From assembly GCA_026770025.1 (NCBI GenBank), contig JAMXDE010000047.1, positions 372,001 through 436,000 of the forward strand: DNA of 64,000 bases, in the 5' to 3' direction. The notes beneath the pieces were generated by a model. That model saw only the letters and a program-made list of their open reading frames with translations. It did no database searches and was not told the origin of the DNA. Both the position numbers and the translations under genes were made by a program. Below, piece by piece: positions 49,227 through 60,002 of this stretch (its first letter is position 1; the number at the start of each line of letters is the position of its first letter). Source of the DNA: Craspedostauros australis (Eukaryota > Bacillariophyta > Bacillariophyceae > Mastogloiales > Achnanthaceae).

Positions 49227-51177
49227 CCTTCGTCGGCTCTCTGGCGTTTGCTATTGTGGTATGTCGTGTGGTGTGTATGGTGTGGTGCGATGTACGTTCC
49301 CTCCAGTTCCGTTCCCTCTCTCGCTGTCGCTGTTTCTGTGCCCTGGTTCGTTGTGATGGCGATAGAACCAATGCGCTCTCTCACAGTGCTGTTGACAGTG
49401 CTGTTGACAGTGCTGTTGACAGTGCTGTTGACGGTGAGGTCGTTACTGTTGTGTTGGTGCAGGTGATGCCGTTGACCTTGCTCTGACACTTGCGCTCGAT
49501 CTGGTTGTGCTGTGTCGTGTTGTGTCACGGGAGCTGCGAATGAGCGTGGTTGCTCCTTCCCTTGGCTTCCTTGCCTGCCGATGCCCGTGCCTCCAACAGT
49601 GCCGCTCGGCCAGAGATTGTTCGCTTCCGTCTTCTGTTGCTTGTGCGCAGCAACTGCTTCTCATGGAATGATGCTTCGCGATTGACAATGTCTCGCTCTC
49701 TCTGCGCCCCATCCGTCGGTGATGGGAAGGCCTTCCCTCTTTCTCCACAAAGCGGCAAGTTCCCCTGAAGGAAGAAGCGCTGCACGGCCATGCTCGCACT
49801 CGTTGCCAGGCGAGCTGGTGCCTCCCGCCTTCGCTTGACAACATGGCGATGGCGCCACCAGCGAGCGTGGACGCCAACCCATCAACCACAACCCACCGAC
49901 ACATGTTCATCTTCGAGACTCGATGACCGCTCTTCGCGACAAGTGACAAAAGGACCCTCCCAGGTCATCTCTCATCACCACGGCTCGTGGCAAAGAGATG
50001 GCGAGATGAAGCGGGATGGATGAAAAGGCGCCTCCGGATCGATGTCCCTCGACATTTCTATGGAACGCAAGGTTCACCCAACCAAGAAGAAGAAGAGAGA
50101 GGCGGAAACGCACTTTTGGCGTCAATCAAAGAACCTCGAACCTTCGCCAGAACAAGTTACGGGACTGGATGATTCCTCGTGACTCAACACATTCACAAAA
50201 CTTCCTTCACGGTCGCAGAACCTCAAGGAACTTCGGCAACAACTGTGCTCACAAATCTCCACGCAACTCATCACGCGAAAATGCGCCTAACCGTGGAGTG
50301 TTGCAAAACACGCCGAACTGGAGCGCACAGTCGTACGCACCCGTAGGTATCGCATGAACATACCCGTGCAATCATGTTATAATGCATTGCCGGAGATTGA
50401 TGTCGTGGCCACAGAAGGTGTTGTGCGATGGCACAGGTAATGCAACGAATCCACTCGATCCGTGCAACAGTGCGTACGGGTAATGGGAGACGTGCAATAG
50501 TCGTAGCTCGCAAGGGAACAGGATGGGATGGAATTGGGTAGCTCGTTCATGACAAACTCGCTTGCTCCACCCCTGGTGACGGAACAATTGCATGGGACCT
50601 GTTGGCCCTTGCCCACAAGACCTGCCAAGTCGTGAAGTTCGATGCGGAGACGGGTGGTTGCCATCGTGTCCGGTCGACTCCAAGCGACGACGACGACGAC
50701 TACAGGTCGAATATGGAGAGTCGACACAGCCTATGCATCCCCACGTCTCTGGCCTCCACAACAATGATCTTGCCATGTTGTTGTATCGGCAATGCTGTCA
50801 TCTCTCCACCCACATATGGCAGAGGGCTCTACTCGTACTATACTGGACAATGCTCTGAGTGCTGCTGTTGACAGTGTGCCTCGGTCATCGCTGCTTGTTG
50901 ACTCAATCACTTGGCGAAGAGCGATGGGGAAGGCAAAGAAGGCCTGACTCTGATGGTGACGTCCACAAATGAAAAGGAAACGAAGGGAAACAGACCAAGC
51001 GTGCAGCCACACAATACAACCAGACACATCAACAGCCAACAAGCAACGGACTCAAACCACAAAATTCAATTGTAATTATCTGATTACAACCACCATTACA
51101 ATCGCACTGCTCAGCCTCTGGATCTATCCCTTGGCTTGTGGCCAGGTGGAGACTGACGGCTGCTCTGTTGCTACAAT
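49227..51177. other. Intergenic, 12-bp satellite, no gene seen
   Basis: Nearly 2 kb upstream of the cyclase gene. Includes the 12-bp satellite listed separately and GC-moderate unique sequence. Open frames up to 168 codons exist on both strands but none shows a domain or codon pattern that persuades me. Confidence 0.5.
49383..49433 (+). repeat. 12-bp minisatellite, unit CAGTGCTGTTGA
   Basis: Four perfect tandem copies of a 12-bp unit, about 160 bp upstream of the cyclase start codon, so possibly in its promoter or 5' UTR. Unlike the surrounding sequence it has no interruptions, which suggests recent expansion. Confidence 0.93.
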
Positions 51178-52300
51178 AGTGGATGTGGAATGTTAAAAGA
51201 TGGAGGAGCGAGATGCTATCCATCTCACGTTTGAAGATGAAATGAGGGAAGGGCCACACTGGTATGATATGGTGGTGTGCTGGAGTGGTGTCGACTGCGT
51301 CGTCAAGCAGTCCATCAATGGCACTGGTGGTGGCAATGGTAACAGCAGTGGTGATGGAAATGGCAGTGGTATTGGTATTGCACAGTCTTCAGCAGGCAAC
51401 GAATGCAATTCGGTGGCTGTGTACTCCAGTATTCGCATCTGGTACGCCATCCAGGATATTGCCAAAGAGGACAGCACCAGTAGCAGCGGTGACCAAATGA
51501 ACACAATGGAACAAGGTTGCATCCTGCAGCAACACTTTGGCAACAGCACCTACTGCCTCACTGGCAACTACAGTAACGATATCAAGCGTGACACCACCAG
51601 ATGCTGCTTCATCATCTTCCGCAATGCCTTGTCCTTCTCCAAGCCTGCTGCCAGAATGGATGGCAAGAATGTCGCTTTGAAGGCGTCATCCAAGGCCGAG
51701 CGCATCCAGCAACAAATGCGACAGCAGATCGACGATGCCAAGATCCCCACACGCACCACAAGGCCCATCATCGATCGACTCATCGACAAGGCCGATCATT
51801 TCTTCTAGTTGGGGATCTACTTCCACAATCCCTTTGGGCGATGTACGAAGGCGACGATGGCCACCAACCGCACCCGCAGCCGCAATCGCAATCGCAATGG
51901 AAGCACCGGCGCAGATAAGGCCGCCGTCCTGACCGTCTGTGGTGATGCGGCGCACGCCATGCCACCATTTATTGGACAGGGCACCAATCAGGCCATCCAA
52001 GACGCCCACTGTCTGGCCAACGCCATTCAGCAGCATACCATTCAGTGCAATGGACAAGCCAATGGCAGGAACAGCCTCGAAGACATCCTACAGACAGAAT
52101 ACAAGGACAAGCGATGATCCACCATCGCGTCCACCACAACCATCACGGGCATCACGGCCAAGGCTGGTCTGCTGGGGTACATGGAGACCTCATCGGGGCC
52201 GTTGGCCAAGTTTCGGGATGTGGTCGTCTTCACCATGGACAAGACGGGCGTTGCGAAGAAGATCTTGTTGGATGCCGCAGTGCCGAGGATATGAGAATGT
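51178..52300 (+). pseudogene. FAD-dependent monooxygenase relic, unit A (lacks N-terminus)
   Basis: Encodes the middle and C-terminal parts of a PHBH/UbiH-like flavin monooxygenase: RDAIHLTFEDEMREGP, CCFIIFRNALSF, then CGDAAHAMPPFIGQGTNQAI, the FAD-pyrophosphate/GD motif. The N-terminal GxGxxG domain is absent. Lesions: TAA at 51194-51196 where unit B has CAA; TAG at 51806-51808 where unit C has GAG (ELGIYFHNPF); and TGA at 52115-52117 where family alignment suggests Trp, shared with unit C. A stretch GTGGGNGNSSGDGNGSG is expanded here. Position 51719, which is a stop in units B and C, is still an Arg codon. Confidence 0.85.
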
Positions 52301-52625
52301 GTGGAGCGGTGCGGAATCGCGATGTGGTGCTGATAGGTTCTGTGGACGCTTTCGCTTGCTGTTAACAGACATTCCAGACTTCTCACCAACCACAGCGCGC
52401 AACCACAATCACCCAGCCATCTCCCTTGTCCCATCCTACTCATACCAGAACACATTCGCATGCACCAGATTATCAATATTGTCTTCGTGAGCTGTTCTAA
52501 TTATTCGACGACCAGAGTTCTCGAAGGCCATCCAGGATCTCATCAATCGTCGATGTGCCTTTCTTTTCCTCATCGCAAGCACAAACATCATCAACTTGGA
52601 CGAGTTGATCTGCTCTCTTGTCATC

Positions 52626-53963
52626 TCATGTCCACTTCAACATCTCACTGCCCTGCAACAGAATGTTGAAAGTCTCGCTCATGGGATCCATTGTACCCAT
52701 TAGACCCTGTTCAAATAGTGTACCCAATAGACCCATTGCATCCGTTGGACCATGACATTTGCTTGTTCTCATCAGCATCTCTCCAAACAGGGCCAGTGGC
52801 CGTGACCATGTTGGAAGGGAACCCAGCACTGCTCTCACCTTGTTGCGATGGTTTCGCCGCAAGATATGTTCAACAAGCGCATTGTACGAATGGACATGTT
52901 TGCCAGGCGGGCGTGGACAAATGTAGAGATGGGTGAGCCGGGCATTCTGCTCCAAGGCTTGCTCAAGTGCTTCCATTTGTGTCAAGAGGGTCTCAGGCGG
53001 AACTTCAAACATGTCGGGATCCAAGAAGTCCCAGTATGCGAGATATGACAAGCCCTTGTTTCCCAGGAGCGATACCAAAGCGTCGAACCTTGCCATCTGC
53101 TCTTGTCGCGATGACCCAATCCCATTACAGGAAACGCTGAGCTCCTTCAGGTGTGATGTATCTGAAAGGAGTTTGATGATCTGGTCGATTTCTTGTCCGT
53201 CGTAGTCCTTACAGAACATGATGTTGAGCTTGTTGATGCGCTTGTTTGACTGGAATAGCTTTGCCAAGCTATCGCAAGTGATATGAGTGCATGAGAGGGA
53301 TATTCCGGTGACGCTGCAATTGTTTGGAGACAGCCATCTGCACAAATCAGCGCCCCCATTGGCGAGCTTACAGTTACTAAACTTAACCCACTTCGAGTTT
53401 TGGGAGATGTTGAACATGAGCTTATCGCAATCAACAAGATCACATGAGTACAACTTCACACGATGTGTCACAAGAGGGATATCGTGGAGTTGCTTCATCT
53501 CCACGAAGTATTGAGTCAAGCGGATGCCGTCGGCCCATGGAGATTCGGGTGGGTGTTTGGCAGCCAATCGAAGTAAGAAGCGAATCACTTGCTTGACTTC
53601 TTCTCCAAACTGGCCAGAGCTACCGAATTCCAGATACAGGGATCGAATGCGCATCCGCCTGCAGCCACTGTACCACCAATTGCTCAGTAGAACATGAGGT
53701 GATAAAGCAAGGTGCTTGAGCTGCCGCTGCATCGATTTCAAGTCAGCAAAGGTGAATCCTGCTTCGATGGCCATGTCCCAGTATTCCATCCGCTTGGGTG
53801 TGACACTGTAGCAGTCGATCTGCTTTACTGGTGGGTAGTGCACATTGAACACGGTCTTTGGTGGCAGCTCTTTGCCCTGGAGTTGTTTCCAGAAAGTCTT
53901 GAAGTCTGGATCGTGATCGCGGTTGGTATTGGTGGTGGCGACGGCATCCATGTTGAAATCCAT
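52626..53963 (-). CDS. Leucine-rich-repeat (RNI-like) protein, unit A, 445 aa
   Basis: Intact frame from ATG 53961-53963. It has a conserved entry (KQIDCYSVTPKRMEYWDMAI) followed by LRR units of the ribonuclease-inhibitor kind: VKLYSCDLVDCDKLMFNI, VKFSNCKLANGGADLCRWL, SVTGISLSCTHITCDSLAKL, INKLNIMFCKDYDGQEIDQI, LKELSVSCNGIGSSRQEQ. A C-terminal cap follows: VHSYNALVEHILRRNHRNKV then LPTWSRPLALFGEML. No signal peptide or membrane segment, so probably cytosolic. LRR folds bind proteins or nucleic acids; the partner is unknown. It is one of three paralogues in the array, differing mostly in a patch at about residues 95-115 and around 135-150, and in the Met-rich tail (GLLGTLFEQGLMGTMDPM) that is longer here. 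Confidence 0.82.
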   Translation of the reverse strand: MDFNMDAVATTNTNRDHDPDFKTFWKQLQGKELPPKTVFNVHYPPVKQIDCYSVTPKRMEYWDMAIEAGFTFADLKSMQRQLKHLALSPHVLLSNWWYSGCRRMRIRSLYLEFGSSGQFGEEVKQVIRFLLRLAAKHPPESPWADGIRLTQYFVEMKQLHDIPLVTHRVKLYSCDLVDCDKLMFNISQNSKWVKFSNCKLANGGADLCRWLSPNNCSVTGISLSCTHITCDSLAKLFQSNKRINKLNIMFCKDYDGQEIDQIIKLLSDTSHLKELSVSCNGIGSSRQEQMARFDALVSLLGNKGLSYLAYWDFLDPDMFEVPPETLLTQMEALEQALEQNARLTHLYICPRPPGKHVHSYNALVEHILRRNHRNKVRAVLGSLPTWSRPLALFGEMLMRTSKCHGPTDAMGLLGTLFEQGLMGTMDPMSETFNILLQGSEMLKWT

Positions 53964-54949
53964 CTTGCTACGTGTTGTCGATGCTGGTTATTGTGGGGGC
54001 TGTCGATAGTGTTGGTTGCACAGCAGGCGGAGCAGGCAGGGTATGTAGTCCCAAATCAGTTGCGCTCGGATGGCGATTGTGAGCTCATCCGCTCAAGGTT
54101 GCTGTCCTCCATTTCATGATCCTGTGCATTGATCACGAAGGGATCTATCGTCAGTCAACACGCCTGCATGGACATACGCAGTTCCACCAAGGTGTGTGGC
54201 GTGGTGTGGTGTAGTACAGCCACATCATGATCCGAAGCTGGCTAGCTCGCTCGCTTGCACGATACGACCTTGGATGGTGCCCAACTTGGCCATACTTTGC
54301 AGTTGTGCTTCATCATGTGATACCATAGGTCGTGTAATATGAGTAGGCACATCCCTTTGTGATGGTCTTGGGGGAGTCAACCATTATGCCATACGAATGC
54401 ATGCTATGTGCTTCGGCAGTTGCATGTGATGGAACGACTGCGGTGAGCAGATCCACGATGTGAGAAATCCACGATTCTCGTGTTTTGTTGCGAGGATGAC
54501 GATGACGATGTTGATGACACCACTCGTGTTTCAATTCGCCACAAACGTATCCAGGACTCATCTCGCCTCACCCAATCATTGCGAACTCTGTGGCGATGAC
54601 GATGATGATGGCCATGGTGGTGCTGCAGACATCGCCGTCGAATGCTGATGCAGATCGTCACAACTGCAACGCTCACATGATGATCACGGTCACCATCAAG
54701 TGTCTATCCACAGAGTACGTATACCAACACTCTCTCGTTTCTCTCTGTTTCTTGAGAGAGACTTCGAACAATGCCGGCTGGTTGACTTGGTTCCTCACTC
54801 ATCAATCGCCCAACCACAGAGACGGCCGCAACCAGAGGAATCACTACATTGGCAACAATGACACCAACGACACCAACGACGTGATTGATGCATCAATAGA
54901 GGGTGATTGGTGCCATCTACATCGCGTGCATGGTGATGGCAACGAACTC
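53964..54949. other. Array spacer, unit A to unit B
   Basis: Shared with the other spacers of the array. It holds the LRR promoter/5' UTR and the upstream region of the unit B relic. Short frames only. The copy has the landmark blocks listed under the array. Confidence 0.55.
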
Positions 54950-56035
54950 ACTGTCATCCCCGTCATCCCCGTCATCCTCACTCCAACGCAGAAGCGAAGC
55001 AGCAGAAGCAACAGGAATGGGAATGAGAACCACCAATCAATACGGAAGAATGCCGTGATCGGCGGCGGCATCGCTGGTCTCTCCTTGGCGCATGCCTTCG
55101 AGAACAACAACGGCGACGATGCACACAACATTGATGTGATATGCTTCGATGTGACATGCTTCGATGCGAGACCAGAATTGGACGTCGTCGCAGGTGCGGG
55201 TGTGCGGTTCAACGGTGGAATGGCGGTGCTCAAGCAGATCTCTCTGTCCCTGCAGCGTGCGGTGGTCGATGCCGCGCTGCCGTTGACGACCGTGTGATCC
55301 AAGACCACCAACTGGGTCTCATCCAACGAGGAGTTCCAGCTGCTGCAGTTCAATCTCAGACAGATGATCATGGATGCGGGCGGCGACACGACGAAGGCGC
55401 CGATCCAGGAGGATGGCAAGGTCATGGCGTACCATACTCCATCATGCGAGAAACATTGCAGGAGGTGCTGCAGGAGGAGCTGAAGACGACGCCTGTGCAT
55501 CTTGGCAAGGTGATGAATGTGGAATGTCAAAAGACGAAGGCGCGAGATGCCATCCATCTCACATTTCAGGACGGGATGAGGGAAGGGCCGTACGATATGG
55601 TGGAGGGCTGTGATGGCGTCAACAGCGTTGTGAAGCAGTACATCAACGGCGATGCGCGGTCGCCATCAGACAATCAACGCAATTCGCCAGATGTGTACTC
55701 TGGTATCCGCATCCGGTACGCCATCCAGGATGTCGCCAAAGAGGACAGCAACAGTGGCATCAGCAGCGTCGACGGAACGAACACAATGGCACAAGATTCC
55801 ATCTTGCAGCAACACTTTGGCAACGGCGCCTGCTGCCTCACTGACAACTACGGTAACGGTATCAATCGTGATACCACCCGATGCTGCTTCATCATCTTCC
55901 GCAACGCCTTGCCCTTCCCCAAGCCCACCGCCAGTGAGGATGATGAGAACGTCGCTTGGAAGGCACCATCCAAGGCCGAGCGCATCCAGCAACAGATGTG
56001 ACAGCAGATCGATGATGCCACCAACCACAACACGC
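54950..56035 (+). pseudogene. FAD-dependent monooxygenase relic, unit B (N-terminus present, C-terminus lost)
   Basis: Starts with the dinucleotide-binding motif NAVIGGGIAGLSLAHAFE and GAGVRFNGGMAVLKQIS. The frame breaks near 55290 and again near 55440, after which YSIMRETLQEVLQEELK, DMVEGCDGVNSVVKQYI and CCFIIFRNALPFPK follow. A TGA at 55999-56001 replaces the Arg codon kept in unit A. Directly after it the sequence jumps to the spacer that in unit A follows the C-terminal domain, so the GDAAH region is deleted. It is the only unit with both the Rossmann start and the middle domain. Confidence 0.85.
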
Positions 56036-56266
56036 AATCACAATCACCCAGCCATCTCCCTTGTTCCATCCTACTCATAGTAGTACAACAACACATTCAC
56101 ATGCACCAGAATATCAATACTGTCTTCATTAGACGTTCTAAGTACTCCACGAGCAGAGTATTCCAAAGCTATGTCGGATCGCATCAATCATCGATGTGTC
56201 TTTCTTTTCCACATCGCAAGCAGAAGCACCATCAACTTGGACGAGCCGATCCGCTCTCTTGTCATC

Positions 56267-57586
56267 TCATGTCCGCTTCAACATCTCACTGCCCTGCAAC
56301 AGAAGATGAAAAGTCTCGCTCATGGGATCCATGGGACCCATTGCATGCATTGTACCACGACGTTTGTTTGTTCTCGTCAGCATCTCCCCAAACAGGGCCA
56401 GTGGCCGCGACCATGTTGGAAGGGAACACAGAACTGCTCTCACCTTGTTGCGATGATTTCGCCGCAAGATACGTTCAACAAGCGCATTGTATGAATGGGC
56501 ATGTTCGCCAGACGGGCGTGGATCAATGTGGAGATGGGTGAGTTGGGTAGTCTCCTCCAAGGCTTGCTCAAGTGCCTCCATTTGTGCCGAGGGGGTTTCA
56601 GGCCAAACTCCAAATATGGCAGCATTCCAGAACTCCAAGTATGTGAGAGATGACAAGCTCTTGTTTCCCAGGAGCGATATCAAAATGTCGAACCATGTAT
56701 CTTGTTCTTGTCGCGATAACCCGTTCCAAATACCAGAAACCGTGAGCTCCTTCAGGTGTGATGCATCTGAAAGGAGTTTGATGATCTGGTCGATTTCTTG
56801 TCGCGAGTAGGTTCGTTGTTGGTTGTAGTCCCCACAGAAACTGATGTTGAGCTTGTTGATGCGCTTGTTTGACTGGAATAGCTTTGCCAAGGTATCACAA
56901 GTGACACGAGTGCCTAAAAATGATACTTCGGTGACACTGCAATTGTTTGGAGATAGCCATCTGCACAAATCAGCGCCCCCATTGGCGAGCTTACAATTAT
57001 TAAACACAACGGATTTGGAGTTTTGGGAGATGTTGAACATGAGCTTGTCGCAATCAACAAGATCACATGAATACAAATGCACACGATGTGTCACAAGAGG
57101 GATATCGTGGAGCTGCTTCATCTTCGTGAAGCATTGAGTCAAGTAGATGCCTTTGTCGAATGGAGATTTGAGTGGGTGTTGGGCAGCCAATCGAAGTAAG
57201 AAGCGAATCGCTTGCTTGTCTTCTTCTCCGAATTGTTCAATAGTGCCGAATTTCAGATACAGGGATCGAATGCCCATCTGCCCGCATTCATTGCGAAACG
57301 AACCGCTCAGTAGAACATGAGGTGATAAAGCAACGTGTTTGTAGCACCGCTGCATCGATTCCAAGTCAGCAAAGGTGAATCCCACTTCGATGGCCATGTT
57401 CCAGTGTTCCATCCGCCTGGGTGTGACACTGTAACAGTCGATCTGCTCTGCTCGTGGGTACCACGGAGTGAACACGGTCTTCGGGACCCACCATTTCTGA
57501 TGAAGCCGTTTCCAGAAAGTCTTGAAGTCCGGATCATGGTCACTGTTGGCATTGATGTTGGCGTCACCATGCATGTTGAAAGCCAT
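56267..57586 (-). CDS. Leucine-rich-repeat (RNI-like) protein, unit B, 439 aa
   Basis: Paralogue of the unit A and C genes with the same order: entry EQIDCYSVTPRRMEHWNMAI, LRR units (VHLYSCDLVDCDKLMFNI, VVFNNCKLANGGADLCRWL, SVTEVSFLGTRVTCDTLAKL, INKLNISFCGDYNQQRTYSR) and the cap VHSYNALVERILRRNHRNKV, LPTWSRPLALFGEML. Relative to unit A it has a five-residue insertion after GDYNQQ and a shorter tail. The segment LLSGSFRNECGQMG (about 95-110) is unlike units A and C while blocks on both sides are identical. Intact from ATG 57584-57586. No transmembrane or signal sequence seen. Confidence 0.82.
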   Translation of the reverse strand: MAFNMHGDANINANSDHDPDFKTFWKRLHQKWWVPKTVFTPWYPRAEQIDCYSVTPRRMEHWNMAIEVGFTFADLESMQRCYKHVALSPHVLLSGSFRNECGQMGIRSLYLKFGTIEQFGEEDKQAIRFLLRLAAQHPLKSPFDKGIYLTQCFTKMKQLHDIPLVTHRVHLYSCDLVDCDKLMFNISQNSKSVVFNNCKLANGGADLCRWLSPNNCSVTEVSFLGTRVTCDTLAKLFQSNKRINKLNISFCGDYNQQRTYSRQEIDQIIKLLSDASHLKELTVSGIWNGLSRQEQDTWFDILISLLGNKSLSSLTYLEFWNAAIFGVWPETPSAQMEALEQALEETTQLTHLHIDPRPSGEHAHSYNALVERILRRNHRNKVRAVLCSLPTWSRPLALFGEMLTRTNKRRGTMHAMGPMDPMSETFHLLLQGSEMLKRT

Positions 57587-58639
57587 CCTGCTATGTGTTG
57601 TCGATGCTGGTTATGGTGGGGACTGTCGATAGTGTTGGTTGCACAGCAGCAGAGCAGGCAGAGTCTGTGGTCCCAAATCAGTTGCGGTTGGATGGAGATT
57701 ATGAGCTCATCTGCTCGAATTTGCTGTCTTCCATTTCATGATCCTGTGCATTCATCACGAAGGGATCTACCATCAGTCAACACGCCTTCATGGACTTGTG
57801 CAGTTCCACCAAGGTGTATGATGTGGCATGGTGCGTTGTGGTATGGTTCGGTGTGGTACGACTGTGGATGTTCACATCATGATCCGAAGCTGGCTGGCTC
57901 GCTCGCTCACACGATACGACCTTCGATGGTGCCCAACTTGGCCATGCTGTGCAGTTGTGCCTCTTCATGTGATACCATTGTTTGTGTAATATGAGTAGGC
58001 ACATCCCTCTGTGATGGTCTTGGGGGAGTCAACCATTATGCCATACGAATGCATACTATGTACTTCGGCAGTTGGATGTCATTGAACGACCGTAATGGGC
58101 GGATCCACAATGTGACGAATCCACCACGATGACTTCTTCGGTGGACATCAGAGGCGTTTCCCGCGTTTTGTTGGGAGGATGATGACGATGATGACGATGG
58201 TGACACCACTCGTGTTTCAATCGACAACAAACGTATCCAGGACTCATCTCGCCTCCCACAATTATTGCGAACTCTGTGGCGAACGAATCAACCATCAGTC
58301 TTCCCATCAACACGGAGCGTGTGCGAGAGGATTCGTTCTGCGGCGATGACGATGGCCATGGTGGTGCTTCTGCAGACATCGCTGCAGAATACTGATGCAG
58401 ATCGTCACAACCGCAACGCTCACATGATGATCACCGTTGCCATCAAGCGTCTATCCACAGAGTACGCATACCAACACACACACTCTCTCTCTCTCGCTTC
58501 TCTCTGCTTCTTGAGAGTGACTTCGAACAATGCCGGCTGGTTGATTTGGTTCCTCACTCAATGATCGCCCAACCACAGAGACAGCCACAACCAGAAGAAT
58601 CACAGCAATGGCGGCAATGACAAAAATGACACCAACGAC
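57587..58639. other. Array spacer, unit B to unit C
   Basis: Same landmark blocks as the other spacers, with added CT microsatellite (58482-58503) not present in the A-B spacer. Nothing coding is supported. Confidence 0.55.
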
Positions 58640-59524
58640 GTGATTGATGCATCAAAAGAGGATGATTGGTGTCATCTACATTGCGTGCATGGTGCATGGT
58701 GGTGGCAACGAACTCACTGCCATCCCCGTCGTCCCCGTTATCCTCACTCCAACGCAGAAGCGAAGCAGTAGCAGAAGCAGCAATGGGAGTGGGAGTGGGA
58801 ACCACCAACCAATATGGAAGATTGCCGTGATCGACGGTGGCATCGCCGGTCTCTTCTTGGCGCATGCTTTCGAGAACAACAGCAATACCGACACCAACGA
58901 CCACAACGTCGCTTGGAAGGAATCATCCGAGGCCGAGCGTATCCAGCAACAGATGTGACAGCAGATCGATGGTGCCAAGATCCCTATGCACACCATCAGG
59001 CCCATCATCGATCGACTCATCGACAAGGCCGATAGTTCCTTCGAGTTGGGGATCTACTTCCACAATCCCTTTGCGCGGCAGTCCAAGGTGATGGTGGCCA
59101 CCAACACAAATCGCAACCGCAACCGCAATGGAAGCACCGGTGCAGACAAGGTCGCCATCCTGGCTGTCTGCGGTGATGCAGCGCATGCCATGCCACCGTT
59201 CCTTGGACAGGGCACCAATCAGGCCATCCAAGACGTCTACAGTCTGGCCAACGCCATTCGTCAATACACTATGCAGTACGATGGACAACTCAATGGTGGG
59301 ATCAGCCTCGAAGACGTCCTGCAGACAGAATACAATGACAAGCGATGATCCACCACCACGGACATCATGGACATCACGACCACCACAGCCAAGACCGGGC
59401 TGCTGGGATACCTGGAGGCCTCATTGGGACCGTTGACCAAGTTCCGGAATGTGTCCTTCTTCACCATGGACAAAACAGTCGTTGCGAAGAAGATCTTTCT
59501 GGATGCAGCCATTCCGAGGGTATG
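58640..59524 (+). pseudogene. FAD-dependent monooxygenase relic, unit C (middle deleted)
   Basis: Begins with IAVIDGGIAGLFLAHAFE, a decayed dinucleotide motif (GGG has become DGG), then jumps straight to NVAWKESSEAERIQQQM and TGA (58956-58958, shared with unit B). The middle domain of about 700 bp is missing. The C-terminal part is present: PIIDRLIDKADSSFELGIYF, CGDAAHAMPPFLGQGTNQAI, and TGA at 59346-59348 shared with unit A, then TKFRNVSFFTMDKTVVAKKI. So this unit carries a lesion in common with each of the other two. Confidence 0.85.
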
Positions 59525-60002
59525 AGAATGTGTGTCGCGGTGTGAAATCGCGATGTGGTGCAGATAGGTTCTATGGACGGCTTTCGCTTGTTGTTGATGG
59601 ACCAGCCATACTCGAACAATCTAGACATTCCATGCTTCTCATCAACCACAACACACAATCGCAATCATAATCACAATCTCAAGCGAATTCCTCCCAATCA
59701 ATCAATAAATCAATCAACCAACCATCTCCCTTTCTCTGTGCCACGAGCACGAGTACACATGCATCGAGGACGCCCATGCTCGACCAATGCATCATAGTTA
59801 TTCGGAGTAAGGCTGCACAGTATCCTAATGTATGCGTGACATTGAACGTACTCGTACTATCTCAATCATTGGTGCACTCCGCCTTGCTTTGCAAACTGTC
59901 GAGTGGAACCTTCGTTGCTTTGACGAGTGTGGCCAGTCCGTTATCACTTCCGATGCTCTGGCAGAAGCGCTTTGATCTATTCCAGGCAGCATCTCGTCTT
60001 TG

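Noticed and set aside
51200-52117. Unit A monooxygenase pieces as two small intact genes
   Set aside because: The two open stretches are contiguous in one frame and divided only by TAG where the sister copy has GAG; a single broken gene is the simpler reading.
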